Notes: generated from the sequence alone by a model not told the origin. Shown: positions 1 through 9,250, counted from the first letter of the stretch. The stretch: 64,000 nt of DNA from DATARH01 sp963734125 (GCA_963734125.1 CAVTGB010000012.1:1-64000); one strand, 5' to 3'. Program-made: numbers and translations.

Positions 1-38
1 GCGCCCAGGCAGCGCCTCGCTTCAGGAGCGCGCGATCG

Positions 39-863
39 ATGAAGATCCATATCGGGTACGAGATCACCTACGACTGCCCAAAGCCGACGCCGATGCTCCT
101 GGTGCTCAGCGTGCATCCCTCCCGTCAGGCTGATCTCTTAAGGCCGCATCCAATCGTCTTCGATCCGCCCATCGCCTCCACCGACTACCACGATTCGTTC
201 GGGAATATCTGCACCCGGATCGTGGCGCCCGCCGGCCCCCTCAAAATCTCGTCCGACCAGATCGTCGCCGACCCCGGCACCCCCGACATCCTCGCCCCGG
301 ATGCCGAACAGCACGCGGTCGAACAGCTGCCGGACGAGGCGCTCGTTTTTCTTCTCGGCAGCCGGTATTGCGAGACCGACCGGCTTTCGGAGGCCGCGTG
401 GTCGCTCTTCGGCACGGTGCCGCCCGGCTGGCAGCGGGTCCAATCCATATGCGATTTCGTCTACGGTCATATCCGGTTCGGCTACGAGCATGCGCGCCCG
501 ACGAAATCGGCGTGGGACGCCTATATGGAGCAGAACGGCGTGTGCCGCGATTTCGCCCACCTCGCGGTCACCTTCTGCCGATGCATGAACATCCCGGCGC
601 GGTATTGCACCGGGTATCTCGGCGACATCGGCGTGCCCGTCGCGGACTCGCCGATGGATTTCAGCGCCTGGTTCGAGGCCTATCTGGGTAACCGGTGGTA
701 CACCTTTGACGCGCGGCATAACCGCCCCCGTATCGGACGCATCCTCATGGCCCGCGGACGCGACGCCACCGATGTCGCCATCAGCACAACCTTCGGCCCG
801 TGCCTCTTGACCGGTTTCACGGTCATTGCCAACGAGCTGCCGGAAGGGGTTCTCGCCGGCTGA
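39..863 (+). CDS. transglutaminase-like cysteine peptidase family protein
   Basis: The 274-residue protein has the bacterial transglutaminase/protease fold. The core sits near residues 165-200, where NGVCRDFAHLAVTFCR carries the nucleophilic Cys, followed by IPARYCTGYLGDIG. The His-Asp part is WFEAYLGNRWYTFDARHN near residues 210-228. The N-terminal about 100 residues form the beta-rich domain typical of this family (IGYEITYDCPKPTPMLL). No signal peptide is seen, so it is probably cytoplasmic. Members are thought to act as peptidases or amide-modifying enzymes; the substrate cannot be told here. The gene runs towards the permease on the opposite strand, 36 bases away, and looks like the end of a unit that begins outside the window. 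Confidence 0.85.
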   Translation: MKIHIGYEITYDCPKPTPMLLVLSVHPSRQADLLRPHPIVFDPPIASTDYHDSFGNICTRIVAPAGPLKISSDQIVADPGTPDILAPDAEQHAVEQLPDEALVFLLGSRYCETDRLSEAAWSLFGTVPPGWQRVQSICDFVYGHIRFGYEHARPTKSAWDAYMEQNGVCRDFAHLAVTFCRCMNIPARYCTGYLGDIGVPVADSPMDFSAWFEAYLGNRWYTFDARHNRPRIGRILMARGRDATDVAISTTFGPCLLTGFTVIANELPEGVLAG

Positions 864-899
864 CCCGGACCATTGGGGGCAACCAGCCGAGGCGGCGGG

Positions 900-2477
900 C
901 TATTCGGCGGCGACTTCATCCTCTGCGAGGATCGGGACATGTTGCCCTTGCAGGCTGAGGCCAAGGCAGATCAGGGCGACGATCAGGTACCCAAGTGCGA
1001 CCGGTGCCGAGTTGCCGATGCCGAGGGCGGTCCCGTGAATGAACCCGAAAAACGCCAGGACCGCGCCCGCTCCCGCATAGATCGCCGCGCGCTCGAAGCG
1101 GCGGTCGATGATGAAGGCGGCGATCGCGCCGAGGATCAACCCGGCCAGCACCGCGCCGCCGCCGAAGAGCGCCATCCCGTGATAGACGACGCCGGTGCCG
1201 GCGAGCTTCTCCATGCCGACCTGCGCCGCCGAGGTACCGGCCGCGCCCAATGCGCCGTCGACCTGGGTCTGGCACCACGCGGCAATATTGGGCAGGAGCG
1301 CCAGCACCACCGCCGGGGCATGGCGCGACGGGGTCGCCTGAAACGCCTGCGCCCCGATGACGAGGCCGATGAACAACAGGATCGGCAGGATCGCCACCAG
1401 CGGGATGACCGCCAAGAGGAGCGCGGTCAGACCGAGAAAACACACCAGCCCGATGACGACGCCCGTCGCCAGCGAATAGCCGATCCGGCCGCCCACCGCC
1501 TTCCAGCCGGGGTGGCCGATATAGACGGCCGGCGGAAACGGGCTGCCGAGGATCGCGCCGACGATGGCGCCGATGCCGTCGGCCAGGAGAATGTGGCGCA
1601 GATTGTAGTCGTCCCCGGCGGCCGCAGCGCTTTCGACATTGTTCATCCCCTCGGTGAAATTATAGATGCCGACCGGGATCGCGGTCACGAGAAGCGGGCC
1701 GATATCGCCCATCGCCTTCAGGAAATCGCCGGTCGGATAAGGCAAATGGAGGCCGAATTGGCCAAACGCCGCGCCGACCGCCGCGGGTTCCATCAGCATG
1801 TCGAGATGAAAGAGCCGCGCCAGCCAGGCGAGGATCGTGCCGACGACGACGGCGGCAAGCCCGCCCGGCAGCCCGTAGGGCAACCGCACCCCGGCGGTCC
1901 AGCTGACCAAGACGATCGCAAACGACAAGAGGAACAGCCACGGCTCCTCCCAGCCGAGAAACGCCGGGCGCATCGAGATGAATGCGATCGAGATCCCGGC
2001 GAGCGTCCCCAGCATCGCCGCGCGCGGGGTGAAGCGTCGGATCGTCGGCCCGACAAAAGCGCCCAAGAGCACGATGAGCCCGATGACCAGGCACCACACC
2101 AGCCCCGACTGCCACGCCAGGATCGGGTCCTTGGTCTTCAGGTAGACGGGCAGCATGATCAGAAAGACGACGATGAACATGTGCGGCACGGAGGGCCCGT
2201 AGGGCATCGCCGTCACATCGCTGCGTCCTTCGCGCTGCCCGAGCCGCCAGGCGAGATAGGCGTAATAGAGATTGCCGAGCGGCAGCGCGATGCCGAGCGC
2301 CGGCAGGATGCGGCCATAGACAATGTCGCCCGGCATCTGGACGACGCCGAGGCAGAGCCCGGTCAGCACGATGACATTGAGGAGCACGTTGGTGAACAGG
2401 CCGAAGAACCCGTTCCAGTCGCCCGGGACCCACCAGCGCGGACCCTCCGCCATTCGCCCGGCAGCGGCGATGCTCAT
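900..2477 (-). CDS. NCS2-type (uracil/xanthine-like) permease of the biuret locus
   Basis: A 525-residue polytopic membrane protein with about twelve hydrophobic segments. The first segments include GFFGLFTNVLLNVIVLTG, then MPYGPSVPHMFIVVFLIML, which resembles the first half of NCS2/AzgA-like nucleobase permeases. Its ATG overlaps the stop of the upstream biuret-hydrolase gene by four bases (ATGA), so the two are translationally coupled. The context (biuret hydrolase, AtzF, AtzG, AtzE) suggests uptake of biuret, cyanurate or a related N-rich heterocycle. That substrate is inference from position; the family also carries purines and pyrimidines. Confidence 0.8.
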   Translation of the reverse strand: MSIAAAGRMAEGPRWWVPGDWNGFFGLFTNVLLNVIVLTGLCLGVVQMPGDIVYGRILPALGIALPLGNLYYAYLAWRLGQREGRSDVTAMPYGPSVPHMFIVVFLIMLPVYLKTKDPILAWQSGLVWCLVIGLIVLLGAFVGPTIRRFTPRAAMLGTLAGISIAFISMRPAFLGWEEPWLFLLSFAIVLVSWTAGVRLPYGLPGGLAAVVVGTILAWLARLFHLDMLMEPAAVGAAFGQFGLHLPYPTGDFLKAMGDIGPLLVTAIPVGIYNFTEGMNNVESAAAAGDDYNLRHILLADGIGAIVGAILGSPFPPAVYIGHPGWKAVGGRIGYSLATGVVIGLVCFLGLTALLLAVIPLVAILPILLFIGLVIGAQAFQATPSRHAPAVVLALLPNIAAWCQTQVDGALGAAGTSAAQVGMEKLAGTGVVYHGMALFGGGAVLAGLILGAIAAFIIDRRFERAAIYAGAGAVLAFFGFIHGTALGIGNSAPVALGYLIVALICLGLSLQGQHVPILAEDEVAAE

Positions 2478-3163
2478 GATGCCCTCCTATTGCAGATGCC
2501 CGGGTCGAGCGCGGCGACAACCGCCTCCGAGCGGCCAACCCAGCCGAAAATCCCGCCCTGCGCCTTGATCATCCTGAGCCCCATCTCCTGGAATTCCGGG
2601 AAGTAGGAGCCGACGCAATCCTCCAGCACGAGACAATCGAAGCCGCGGTCATTGGCTTCGCGCACCGAGGTGTTGACGCAGACCTCGGTGGTGACGCCGC
2701 AGACGATCAGCTGCTTGACGCCGCGGTGCTTCAAGATCGTGTCGAGGTCGGTCGCGTAGAAGGCGCCCTTGCCGGGCTTGTCGATCACCGGCTAACCGGC
2801 TTGCGGATAGAGCTCGGAGATGATGTCGTGGCCGGGCTCGCCGCGTACCAAGAGGCGCCCCATCGTCCCGCAATCGCCGATCGCCAGCGACGGCTTGCCG
2901 CGCGCCTTTTTCGCCGGTGCGAGATCGGCGAGGTCGGGGCGGTGCCCCTCGCGGGTATGGATGACCGGGAGCCCGGCGTCGCGCGCGGCGTCGAGCAGGC
3001 GCCGGGTCGGCGCGATGGTCCGGCGCAAGAGGCTGACATCGTTGCCCAAGCTCTCGCCAAACCCGCCCGGTTCGAGAAAGTCGCGCTGCATGTCGATGAT
3101 GAGGAGCGCCGCCGCGTCCGGATCGAAGGCGAATTCGTAGGGCTCTGCATTGATCAGCGGCAT
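2474..3163 (-). pseudogene. biuH: biuret amidohydrolase-like isochorismatase-family hydrolase, interrupted by an in-frame TAG
   Basis: Read through, the frame gives a 229-residue cysteine hydrolase very like BiuH, which converts biuret to allophanate and ammonia. Visible are the catalytic Asp (LLIIDMQRDF), the HTREGHRPDLADL stretch, the catalytic Lys region (IDKPGKGAFYATDL) and the nucleophile in CGVTTEVCVNTSVREANDRG. Codon 124 (bases 2792-2794) is TAG where relatives have an acidic residue; one G-to-T change of GAG would produce it. The frame is intact on both sides. A GTG at 2787-2789 could restart translation but would give only the C-terminal half, without the catalytic Asp. The gene is followed by the permease (4-base overlap) and preceded by atzF, whose product would act next. 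A true nonsense mutation and a sequence error are both possible. Confidence 0.8.
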
Positions 3164-3305
3164 CGCAGTCTCCCCGGCAAAGGTGCGCGGGGAGCGCCAA
3201 GCAAAAGATCGGCCAACTGGTCCGGCCGCGCAGAGCGCGCGATCCGGGAAGCCGATAGTCTGAATCTTGGGCGTATGATGCGAATTCAGGCAACGCTTGG
3301 AAGCG

Positions 3306-5120
3306 TCAGCACCGCTCCTGCCAACTCGTGCGCCAGGCCCGCCAGCCGCCGAATTCGCTGATCTCGCGGGCGCCCTCGACCGCATAGGCTTCGCACAGGA
3401 AGCCGGTCACCGTGCCGCCGTCTTCGAGGATGATCGTGCCGAGGCCGAGCGGCGGCGTGATGCCGGCGAGCAAGACGCCGATCGCGGCCACTGGCACATC
3501 CCATATCTCGGCGTCGATCGCGCTGCCCGCCGACGGATCGCGCACCAACCCCGGCCGCCTGCCGTCGGCGAGCGCGTAAAGCCGGTAGTGGCGGGCGGTG
3601 CGGACCGTGCGACGCAGCCGCGCACCCAATGCCACTAATTCGCCGTTGAGCGGCTCTCCCGACAGATGCGCACCGACGACCGCGACCGGCAGGTAGGGGT
3701 AGGCGACCGGTGCCGGTGTCGCGTCGACGGGCGGCGGCGCTCGGGTAGCGCCGAGCGACAGCCCGGCTTGCCGCTGAAACGCGGCGCCGATGGCAGCGAG
3801 CAGCGGATCGTGGAAGGCCGGCGCGATCAGGCAGATCCCGGCCGGCAACCCGTTCGACTGAAAGCCGTTCGGCAGGGCGATCGCCGATAGATCGAGCAGA
3901 TTGGCAAAATTGGTGTAATGGCCGAGGGTGGCATTGAGCGCGAGCGGTTCGGCTTCGATTTCGGCGATGCGGTAGATCGTGCCGGTAGTCGGCACCAGCA
4001 GGAGATCGATCCGCTGCCACATTCCTGCGGTTTGTTGCGCCAGCGCGAGGAGCCGCTCCTGGCCGCGAAAGACCGAAGCGGCGGACGCCTCGTCGCTGGC
4101 GGCCACGATCTCGCGCGTCACCGGGTGCAGGATCTCGCGGCGGCCGGCGATCGCGGCATCGATCGCGGCCCGCCGCTCGGCCAGCCACGGCCCGCCGTAA
4201 ACCAGCGCCCCCGCCTCGCTGAACGGCGCGAAGTCAATCTCGACGATCTCGCCGCCCAGCGTAAGGAGCCGCGCGATCGCCGTGTCGAACAGCCCGGCCG
4301 CCTCGGAGTTGCCGAAGAATTCGCGCTGGTCAGGGCGCGGCACCCCGGCCGTAAGACGCGCCGGCACTGCGCCGAAGGTTCCGAACCCAGCAGGGGCGCG
4401 CCGCGAATAGGGGTCCTCGGCATCGAAGCCGAGCGCGCAGTCGAAGACGCTGGCTGCATCGGCAACGGTCAGCGCAAAGATCGAAACGCAATCGAGCGAG
4501 TGACAGGCCGGGACGACGCCGCGAGTGCTTAGGAGGCCGCGCGTCGGCTTCAGTCCGATGATGTTGTTGAACGCGGCCGGAACCCGCCCCGAGCCGGCGG
4601 TATCGGTGCCGAGCGCGAAGCTCGCCAAGCCGGCCGCCACCGCCACCGCCGAGCCCGAGCTCGATCCGCCGGGAATGTAGGCCGGGTCGAACGGGTTGCG
4701 CGGCACGCCGTAGGGCGAGCGCATGCCAACGAGGCCGGTGGCGAACTGGTCGAGATTGGTCTTGCCGACGCAGAGCGCGCCCGCCCGGCGCAACCGCTCG
4801 ACGACCGGTGCCGACGCCTCAGGAATGTAGGCGAATTCCGGACAGGCCGCGGTGGTGGGCAGCCCCGCGACATCGATATTGTCCTTGACGGCGAAGAGGA
4901 TGCCATAGAGCGGCAGGGCGGCGATGCCGTCGGCGGCGGCGCGCCGCTCCAAAGCCGCGGCTTCCGCGAGCAGCTGCTCTTCCGGGACGCGCGAAATCCA
5001 CACCCTGTCATCGCCGCGCCGTTCCGTCCGCGCAATCACCTCGCCGATGATTGTCGCTGGAGTCGCCGCACCGCTCAGATAAGCCGACCGCAGCGTGTGA
5101 AAATCGAGACTGACCGCCAT
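3306..5120 (-). CDS. atzF: allophanate hydrolase AtzF
   Basis: The 604-residue length matches AtzF (about 605). The N-terminal amidase-signature domain has the Ser-cisSer-Lys triad as Lys79 (LFAVKDN), Ser153 (IPGGSSSGSAVA) and Ser177 (GTDTAGSGRVPA), with the family's spacing. The C-terminal part, from about residue 460, is the AtzF-specific domain (LPVAVVGAHLSGEPLNGEL, then GTIILEDGGTVTGFLCEAY). The enzyme hydrolyses allophanate or 1,3-dicarboxyurea to ammonia and CO2, the last step of cyanurate, biuret and urea-carboxylate nitrogen use. It lies 142 bases upstream of the biuret hydrolase on the same strand, which fits a catabolic operon. Unlike its two interrupted neighbours (biuH and atzE) it is fully open. 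Confidence 0.93.
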   Translation of the reverse strand: MAVSLDFHTLRSAYLSGAATPATIIGEVIARTERRGDDRVWISRVPEEQLLAEAAALERRAAADGIAALPLYGILFAVKDNIDVAGLPTTAACPEFAYIPEASAPVVERLRRAGALCVGKTNLDQFATGLVGMRSPYGVPRNPFDPAYIPGGSSSGSAVAVAAGLASFALGTDTAGSGRVPAAFNNIIGLKPTRGLLSTRGVVPACHSLDCVSIFALTVADAASVFDCALGFDAEDPYSRRAPAGFGTFGAVPARLTAGVPRPDQREFFGNSEAAGLFDTAIARLLTLGGEIVEIDFAPFSEAGALVYGGPWLAERRAAIDAAIAGRREILHPVTREIVAASDEASAASVFRGQERLLALAQQTAGMWQRIDLLLVPTTGTIYRIAEIEAEPLALNATLGHYTNFANLLDLSAIALPNGFQSNGLPAGICLIAPAFHDPLLAAIGAAFQRQAGLSLGATRAPPPVDATPAPVAYPYLPVAVVGAHLSGEPLNGELVALGARLRRTVRTARHYRLYALADGRRPGLVRDPSAGSAIDAEIWDVPVAAIGVLLAGITPPLGLGTIILEDGGTVTGFLCEAYAVEGAREISEFGGWRAWRTSWQERC

Positions 5121-5437
5121 ACCCGACCTGCTTCACCCTTGAGGCCAACACCTTTAGCGACGATGCAAGAGCGCCGCCATCGGCAATGCGGGCGCATCTT
5201 CGCCGGTAGGGGTCGCCGGTATGACCAGAAGCGCAGGCACAGCGGCGCCGGGCCGCGCGCTTGATCCGGTATCCCATAATTTGAGCAGGCCACCCCCCGC
5301 GGAAGCGGGCAACGGCGCGATTGCTCAAAGCTCGGGCTGGCATGGGCGTTGCGTACTACCGACGATCGGCGGGTCGGCACGCCCCGTTCGACTGCCGGCA
5401 ATTGAGCAAGGCCTAACTGCGTCAGGAGGCGATCGAC
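5121..5437. other. 317-base divergent intergenic region
   Basis: The region lies between atzF (leftward) and a small rightward ORF. It should hold promoters for both nitrogen-gene units. I see no convincing sigma-54 (GG-N10-GC) or sigma-70 promoter and no clear coding region. The only firm element is an AGGAGG ribosome-binding site at its right end, eight bases before the ATG at 5438. Confidence 0.4.
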
Positions 5438-5710
5438 ATGAGCACGATTTGTCAAACCGCATCGGGGTTGGCGCAGTGCTCCGCGGCGCCACTTGCCCTT
5501 AAGCCGCCGCGCAGCTTGAGCGAAAGCCTGGCTGGGCTCGGGACGCTTGCGACGGCGCGGCTCAGGGCGCGGCAATTCGTCGAGGCGTTGCGCGGCAAGC
5601 ATCGCAAGCGCCCTGTCGGGAGCGGCGGCCCGAGCGAGCGGCCCGAGGCCGACCCCGCACCTTATAATCACTGGGAGGACCCGGTCCTGTGGATCCTGAT
5701 GATGCACTGA
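5438..5710 (+). CDS. small hypothetical protein with a WEDPVLWILMMH tail
   Basis: A 90-residue reading frame preceded by a textbook AGGAGG with eight-base spacing, which is the main reason to accept it. The protein is Ala/Arg-rich with no signal peptide. The middle (LGTLATARLRARQFVEALRG) could form an amphipathic helix. The extreme C-terminus, YNHWEDPVLWILMMH, is hydrophobic and aromatic and looks like a conserved tail, perhaps membrane-associating. I do not recognise a family. It lies 159 bases before atzG on the same strand and may head that transcript, but no function can be assigned. Confidence 0.5.
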   Translation: MSTICQTASGLAQCSAAPLALKPPRSLSESLAGLGTLATARLRARQFVEALRGKHRKRPVGSGGPSERPEADPAPYNHWEDPVLWILMMH

Positions 5711-5869
5711 GATGACTGTTGTATCGCTGCCGGCCTGGCGAAATAGGCCGCCGGATCGTCAGCGGAAAGGTGACGATGACGACGCCGGCGACGCTGGGGA
5801 GCGCGCTGGCCAAGCGTCGCGGGAACCTCCCCAGCCATTATCCATCACTACCTTGGAGGGAGGAGAAAA

Positions 5870-6058
5870 TTGGCCGATCGCCACTTTGACGCCGAGAGAT
5901 ATGTCGACGCTGCTGCCGCGCTGATCGGGCTGCCGCTCGACCCGGCGCACAGGCCAGGAGTCATCCTCAATCTCGAACGCATCGCCGAGATGGCAGCGCT
6001 GGTGATGGCGTTCTCGCTGCCCGAGAAGACCGAGCCGGCGCCGGTTTTTCGCACGTGA
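5870..6058 (+). CDS. atzG: AtzG-like small subunit (DUF4089) of the AtzE amidohydrolase
   Basis: A 62-residue protein (DRHFDAERYVDAAAALIGL, then HRPGVILNLERIAEMAALVM) matching the DUF4089/AtzG type. AtzG is the small partner that stabilises AtzE in a GatCA-like complex. The start is a TTG behind a strong GGAGGGAGGAG ribosome-binding site; no in-frame ATG fits the family start. Its TGA overlaps the GTG of atzE by four bases (GTGA), so the two subunits are coupled. AtzG and AtzE deaminate 1-carboxybiuret to 1,3-dicarboxyurea, the substrate of the AtzF encoded divergently to the left. Confidence 0.85.
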   Translation: MADRHFDAERYVDAAAALIGLPLDPAHRPGVILNLERIAEMAALVMAFSLPEKTEPAPVFRT

Positions 6059-7452
6059 GTAATATCGACGGGGGTGCGGTCGGCATCGCCGCCGCGGTGC
6101 GTGGCGGCCGGTTGAGCGCGGTCGAGGTCGCCGAGGCAGCGCTCGCGCGCATCGCCGCGCGCGATCCCGCCCTCAACAGCTTCACCGCGGTCACCGAGGC
6201 GCGGGCGCTTGCCGACGCGCGCGCAGTCGATGCCTTGCTCGCGCGCGGCGAGGATCCGGGACTCCTCGCCGGGGTGCCCTTCGCAGTGAAGAACCTGTTC
6301 GATGTGAAGGGGCTGGTGACCATCGCCGGGTCGCGGATCGACCGCGAGCGGGCGCCGGCGACGGCAGATGCGACGGTCATCCAGCGCCTGGCCGGCGCCG
6401 GGGCGATCCTGGTCGGCGCGCTCAACATGGACGAATACGCCTACGGCTTTACCACCGAGAACACTCATTACGGACCCGCACACAATCCGCACGACCTGGC
6501 TCGGGTCGCCGGCGGGTCGTCCGGCGGGTCGGGTGCGGCGGTCGCCGGACGGTCTCGTGCCGTTGGCGCTCGGCTCCGACACCAACGGTTCGATCCGGGT
6601 GCCGGCCTCGCTCTGCGGCATCTTCGGGCTGAAGCCGACCTACGGCCGCCTGAGCAGAGCCGGCGCGCGGCTCTTCGCCGCCAGCCTCGACCATGTCGGC
6701 CCGCTCGCCGCGCTCGGTCGCCGATCTCGCCGCCGCCTACGATGCGATGCAGGGCCCCGACCCGCGCGACCCGGCCTGCGCCGACCGCGCGGTCGAGCCG
6801 GCGCTTGCCGGAACTCGAACGCGGCGCGGAGGGGCTGCGCATCGCCGTCGCCGGCGGCTACTTCGCCGGGACCGGAGCGGCCGCAGCGGCGGTGGCGCGG
6901 GTCGCCCAAGCGCTCGGCGTCGCCCGCACGGTCGAGATCCCGGAGGCGGCGCGGGCGCGCGCCGCCGCATTTGTGATCACCGCGAGCGAGGGCGCCAATC
7001 TGCACTTTGCCGATTTGAAGGCGCGTGCCGGCGATTTCGACCCGATGACGCGCGACCGCTTTCTCGCGGGCGCGCTGGTCCCGGCCACTTGGGTCATCGA
7101 GGCGCAGCGCTTCCGCCGCTGGTACCGCGATCAGCTGCTCGCGCTTTTCGACGACACCGACATTCTGCTGATGCCGGCGACGCCGTGCAGCGCGCCGCTG
7201 ATCGGTCAGGACACGATCGAGATCGATGGCGCCCAGGTGCCGTCCCGGCCCTATCTCGGCGTCTATACCCAGCCACTCTCGTTCATCGGCCTGCCGATCG
7301 TCGCGGTGCCGCTGCGCGCAGCGGGCGCGTTGCCGATCGGCGTGCAGATCGTCGCGGCGCCGTGGCGCGAGAGCGATGCGCTGCGCGTGGCCCGGACGCT
7401 TGAGCGGGACGGTGTCACCTGCGAGCGTCCTCCACGGGTTATCGGGTACTGA
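6055..7452 (+). pseudogene. atzE: AtzE-type 1-carboxybiuret amidohydrolase, three single-base frameshifts
   Basis: With three single extra bases removed (near 6548, 6710 and 6805) the sequence reads as a 464-residue amidase-signature enzyme of the AtzE family. Lys79 lies in GVPFAVKNLFDVKG, the Ser cluster in AGGSSGGSGAA, and SDTNGSIRVPASLCGIFGLK follows after the first shift. The C-terminal half, from ELERGAEGLRIAVAGGYF, returns to the first frame because the three insertions add up to one codon. No stop codon is introduced, so a full-length but scrambled protein would be made as the sequence stands: about 90 residues, including the catalytic Ser strand, are read out of frame. Either the gene is very recently inactivated or the bases are assembly errors. 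GTG start, overlapping atzG. Confidence 0.85.
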
Positions 7453-7785
7453 CCAACGAACTGCTCGCGCCCATCGGCCGCTCAGGCCGCGACACCTGCC
7501 CCGCCGGCAACCCTTGCGGGATGTTTGGTCAAATCGACAGCGGAGGCTTTCTTGCCCGCGGCGAACTGCGGCCCGAGTCGTTGGCAGCGCAGGCGGCCTA
7601 GCAGTCGCGCACGGCTCATCCGTAACCAATCGCAAACCTGGAGCAATCCCGTACTCTCGTCCTGGGCGGGGGCGCATCTTTCCAGCCAGCCCTCGTGCAC
7701 GAAGCCACCCGCGCGCGGATTGGATAATAAAGGGGACGATGATAGACCCATCAGTGAACTGCATCTTCAAGTGGGTCAGCCCATA
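7453..7785. other. 333-base gap after atzE
   Basis: I find no clear gene here. The rightward frame is open into the next gene, but its codons look unlike the family and the better start is at 7786. On the minus strand 7482-7751 is open for 89 residues (GGFVHEGWLERCAP, then CDWLRMSRARLLGRLRCQRLG). This has some protein-like character but no recognisable domain and no good ribosome-binding site. It could be a degraded fragment. Confidence 0.3.
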
Positions 7786-9213
7786 ATGCTCCCACCGACC
7801 GCATCCATTTTTGGCCGGACGCGCTGGATCTTGAAGTGGGTCTTGCTCGGTACGATCGGCGCTGTACCGGTTTGGGTGGGGCTCACGGCGAGCGTTGCGC
7901 AGCAGCTGCCCCCTGGTGGGGAGCTGATCGCGCCGCTACGGCGCGGCGCCGATGGAAACATCGAGCGCGTTCCGCCCGGGGCGAAACCTCCGCCGGCAGC
8001 TGGCGGCCGACCGAGCGCGGCACCCTCGGAGATCGCCAAGCCAAACGAGCCGCCACTGGCCCCCGTGAACACAGTGGGGACACGTTTTGTTGTCTCGGCC
8101 GACGACATGCCGGCTCCCAACACCACGCCACCCGACGATATCGATCCGATCGGCGTCGGGCGGCCGCCCGGCGTGATACCGCAAGCGCCGAAGGGATTTT
8201 CGGTTTCGCTTTTCGCGACGGGTGCCGGCAACGCCCGCTGGCTGGCGGTCGCGCCGAACGGCGATGTGTTCCTGGCGGCGTCGGCTAACGGTAGGATCAT
8301 GATGCTGCGCGACACCAAGGGCAAAGGCGTCGCTGACGCGATCACGACCTTCGCCACCGGGTTCTCGAAGCCGCACGGCATGGTCTTCCACGATGGCGCC
8401 TTTTACGTCGCTGACCTGCGCGCGGTCTGGCGGCTGCCCTATCACGACGGCGACACCGTCCTCACCGGCGAACCGAAACGGGTGACGACGGCGGCGGATC
8501 TCAGGCCAACGGGACATTGGACGCGCGAGATCGTCTTCGATGCGAAGGGCCGGCTCTATCTGGCGATCGGCTGCATCGGCGACGTGGCGGATGACGAGCC
8601 ACCGTTGTCCGCCACGGCGCAAGAGGTTAAGGCCGACGGCAGCATGAGGACGTTCGCAAGCGGACTGCGCAACGTCGTCGGGCTGGCGGTCAACCCCGGC
8701 ACCGACGAATTGTGGGGTACGATCAACGAGCGCGACAAGCTGGGCGGAGGGCTACCGCCCGATTATTTAGCGCAAATCGGCGAGGGGGATTTTTTCGGCT
8801 GGCCCTACGCCTATGTCGGCCCGCACCCGGATCCGATCTACGGCGCCAGGCGGCCCGATCTCGTGGCGAAGACCAAGACCCCGGAAGTCGCATTCGAGCC
8901 GCATTCGGCGCCGCTCGCGGTCGTGTTCTACAATGGGAGCCAATTTCCAAGCGAATATAAAGGCGACGCCTTTGTCGCGTTTCACGCGACCGGCCCCTAC
9001 GGCAAACCCGACGGTTACAAGGTCGTGCGCGTCAAGTTCGCGAACGGCAAGCCGGTGGGCGGTTACGAGGACTTCGTTACTGGCTTTATGCTCGCCAACA
9101 CCAATCCTCCTAAATACTGGGCAACGCCGGCGGGTCTCGCGGTTGCCAAGGATGGTAGCCTGCTGATCGCTGACGAAGGGTCGGTTTGGCGCGTCGCCTA
9201 CACTCGGAAATAA
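7786..9213 (+). CDS. exported sorbosone dehydrogenase-like (six-bladed propeller) protein
   Basis: A 475-residue protein. Residues about 12-40 form an export signal or anchor (ILKWVLLGTIGAVPVWVGL, then ASVAQQ). A Pro-rich linker follows to about residue 125, then a beta-propeller of the soluble glucose/sorbosone dehydrogenase type: GFSVSLFATGAGNARWLAV, DVFLAASANGRIMML, GFSKPHGMVFHDGAFYVAD, IVFDAKGRLYLAIG, FASGLRNVVGLAVNPGTDEL and GDFFGWPYAYVGP. Relatives are periplasmic and some use PQQ; whether this one binds PQQ cannot be read from the sequence. The start was placed at 7786 because the signal begins just after it and upstream codons are not protein-like. Confidence 0.82.
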   Translation: MLPPTASIFGRTRWILKWVLLGTIGAVPVWVGLTASVAQQLPPGGELIAPLRRGADGNIERVPPGAKPPPAAGGRPSAAPSEIAKPNEPPLAPVNTVGTRFVVSADDMPAPNTTPPDDIDPIGVGRPPGVIPQAPKGFSVSLFATGAGNARWLAVAPNGDVFLAASANGRIMMLRDTKGKGVADAITTFATGFSKPHGMVFHDGAFYVADLRAVWRLPYHDGDTVLTGEPKRVTTAADLRPTGHWTREIVFDAKGRLYLAIGCIGDVADDEPPLSATAQEVKADGSMRTFASGLRNVVGLAVNPGTDELWGTINERDKLGGGLPPDYLAQIGEGDFFGWPYAYVGPHPDPIYGARRPDLVAKTKTPEVAFEPHSAPLAVVFYNGSQFPSEYKGDAFVAFHATGPYGKPDGYKVVRVKFANGKPVGGYEDFVTGFMLANTNPPKYWATPAGLAVAKDGSLLIADEGSVWRVAYTRK

Positions 9214-9229
9214 GCTTTCCGAACCCTGC

Positions 9230-9250
9230 GATCAGCGATCAGCGATCAGC
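9230..9250. repeat. three tandem copies of GATCAGC
   Basis: A perfect 7-base unit is repeated three times head to tail 17 bases after the preceding stop codon. Copy number may vary between strains. No function is evident. Confidence 0.8.

Noticed and set aside
873..2606. A 577-codon open frame on the plus strand over the NCS2 permease
   Set aside because: Its product is a low-complexity Arg/Asp/His mix typical of the antisense of a GC-rich gene. The minus-strand permease has clear membrane helices and family motifs.
6055..7452. Programmed frameshifting in atzE
   Set aside because: Three separate one-base shifts at places without slippery sequences cannot be a programmed event; indels explain them better.
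7525..7785. Extended start of the sorbosone-dehydrogenase-like gene
   Set aside because: The residues before 7786 are not conserved in type, and the signal-like hydrophobic segment begins right after the ATG at 7786.
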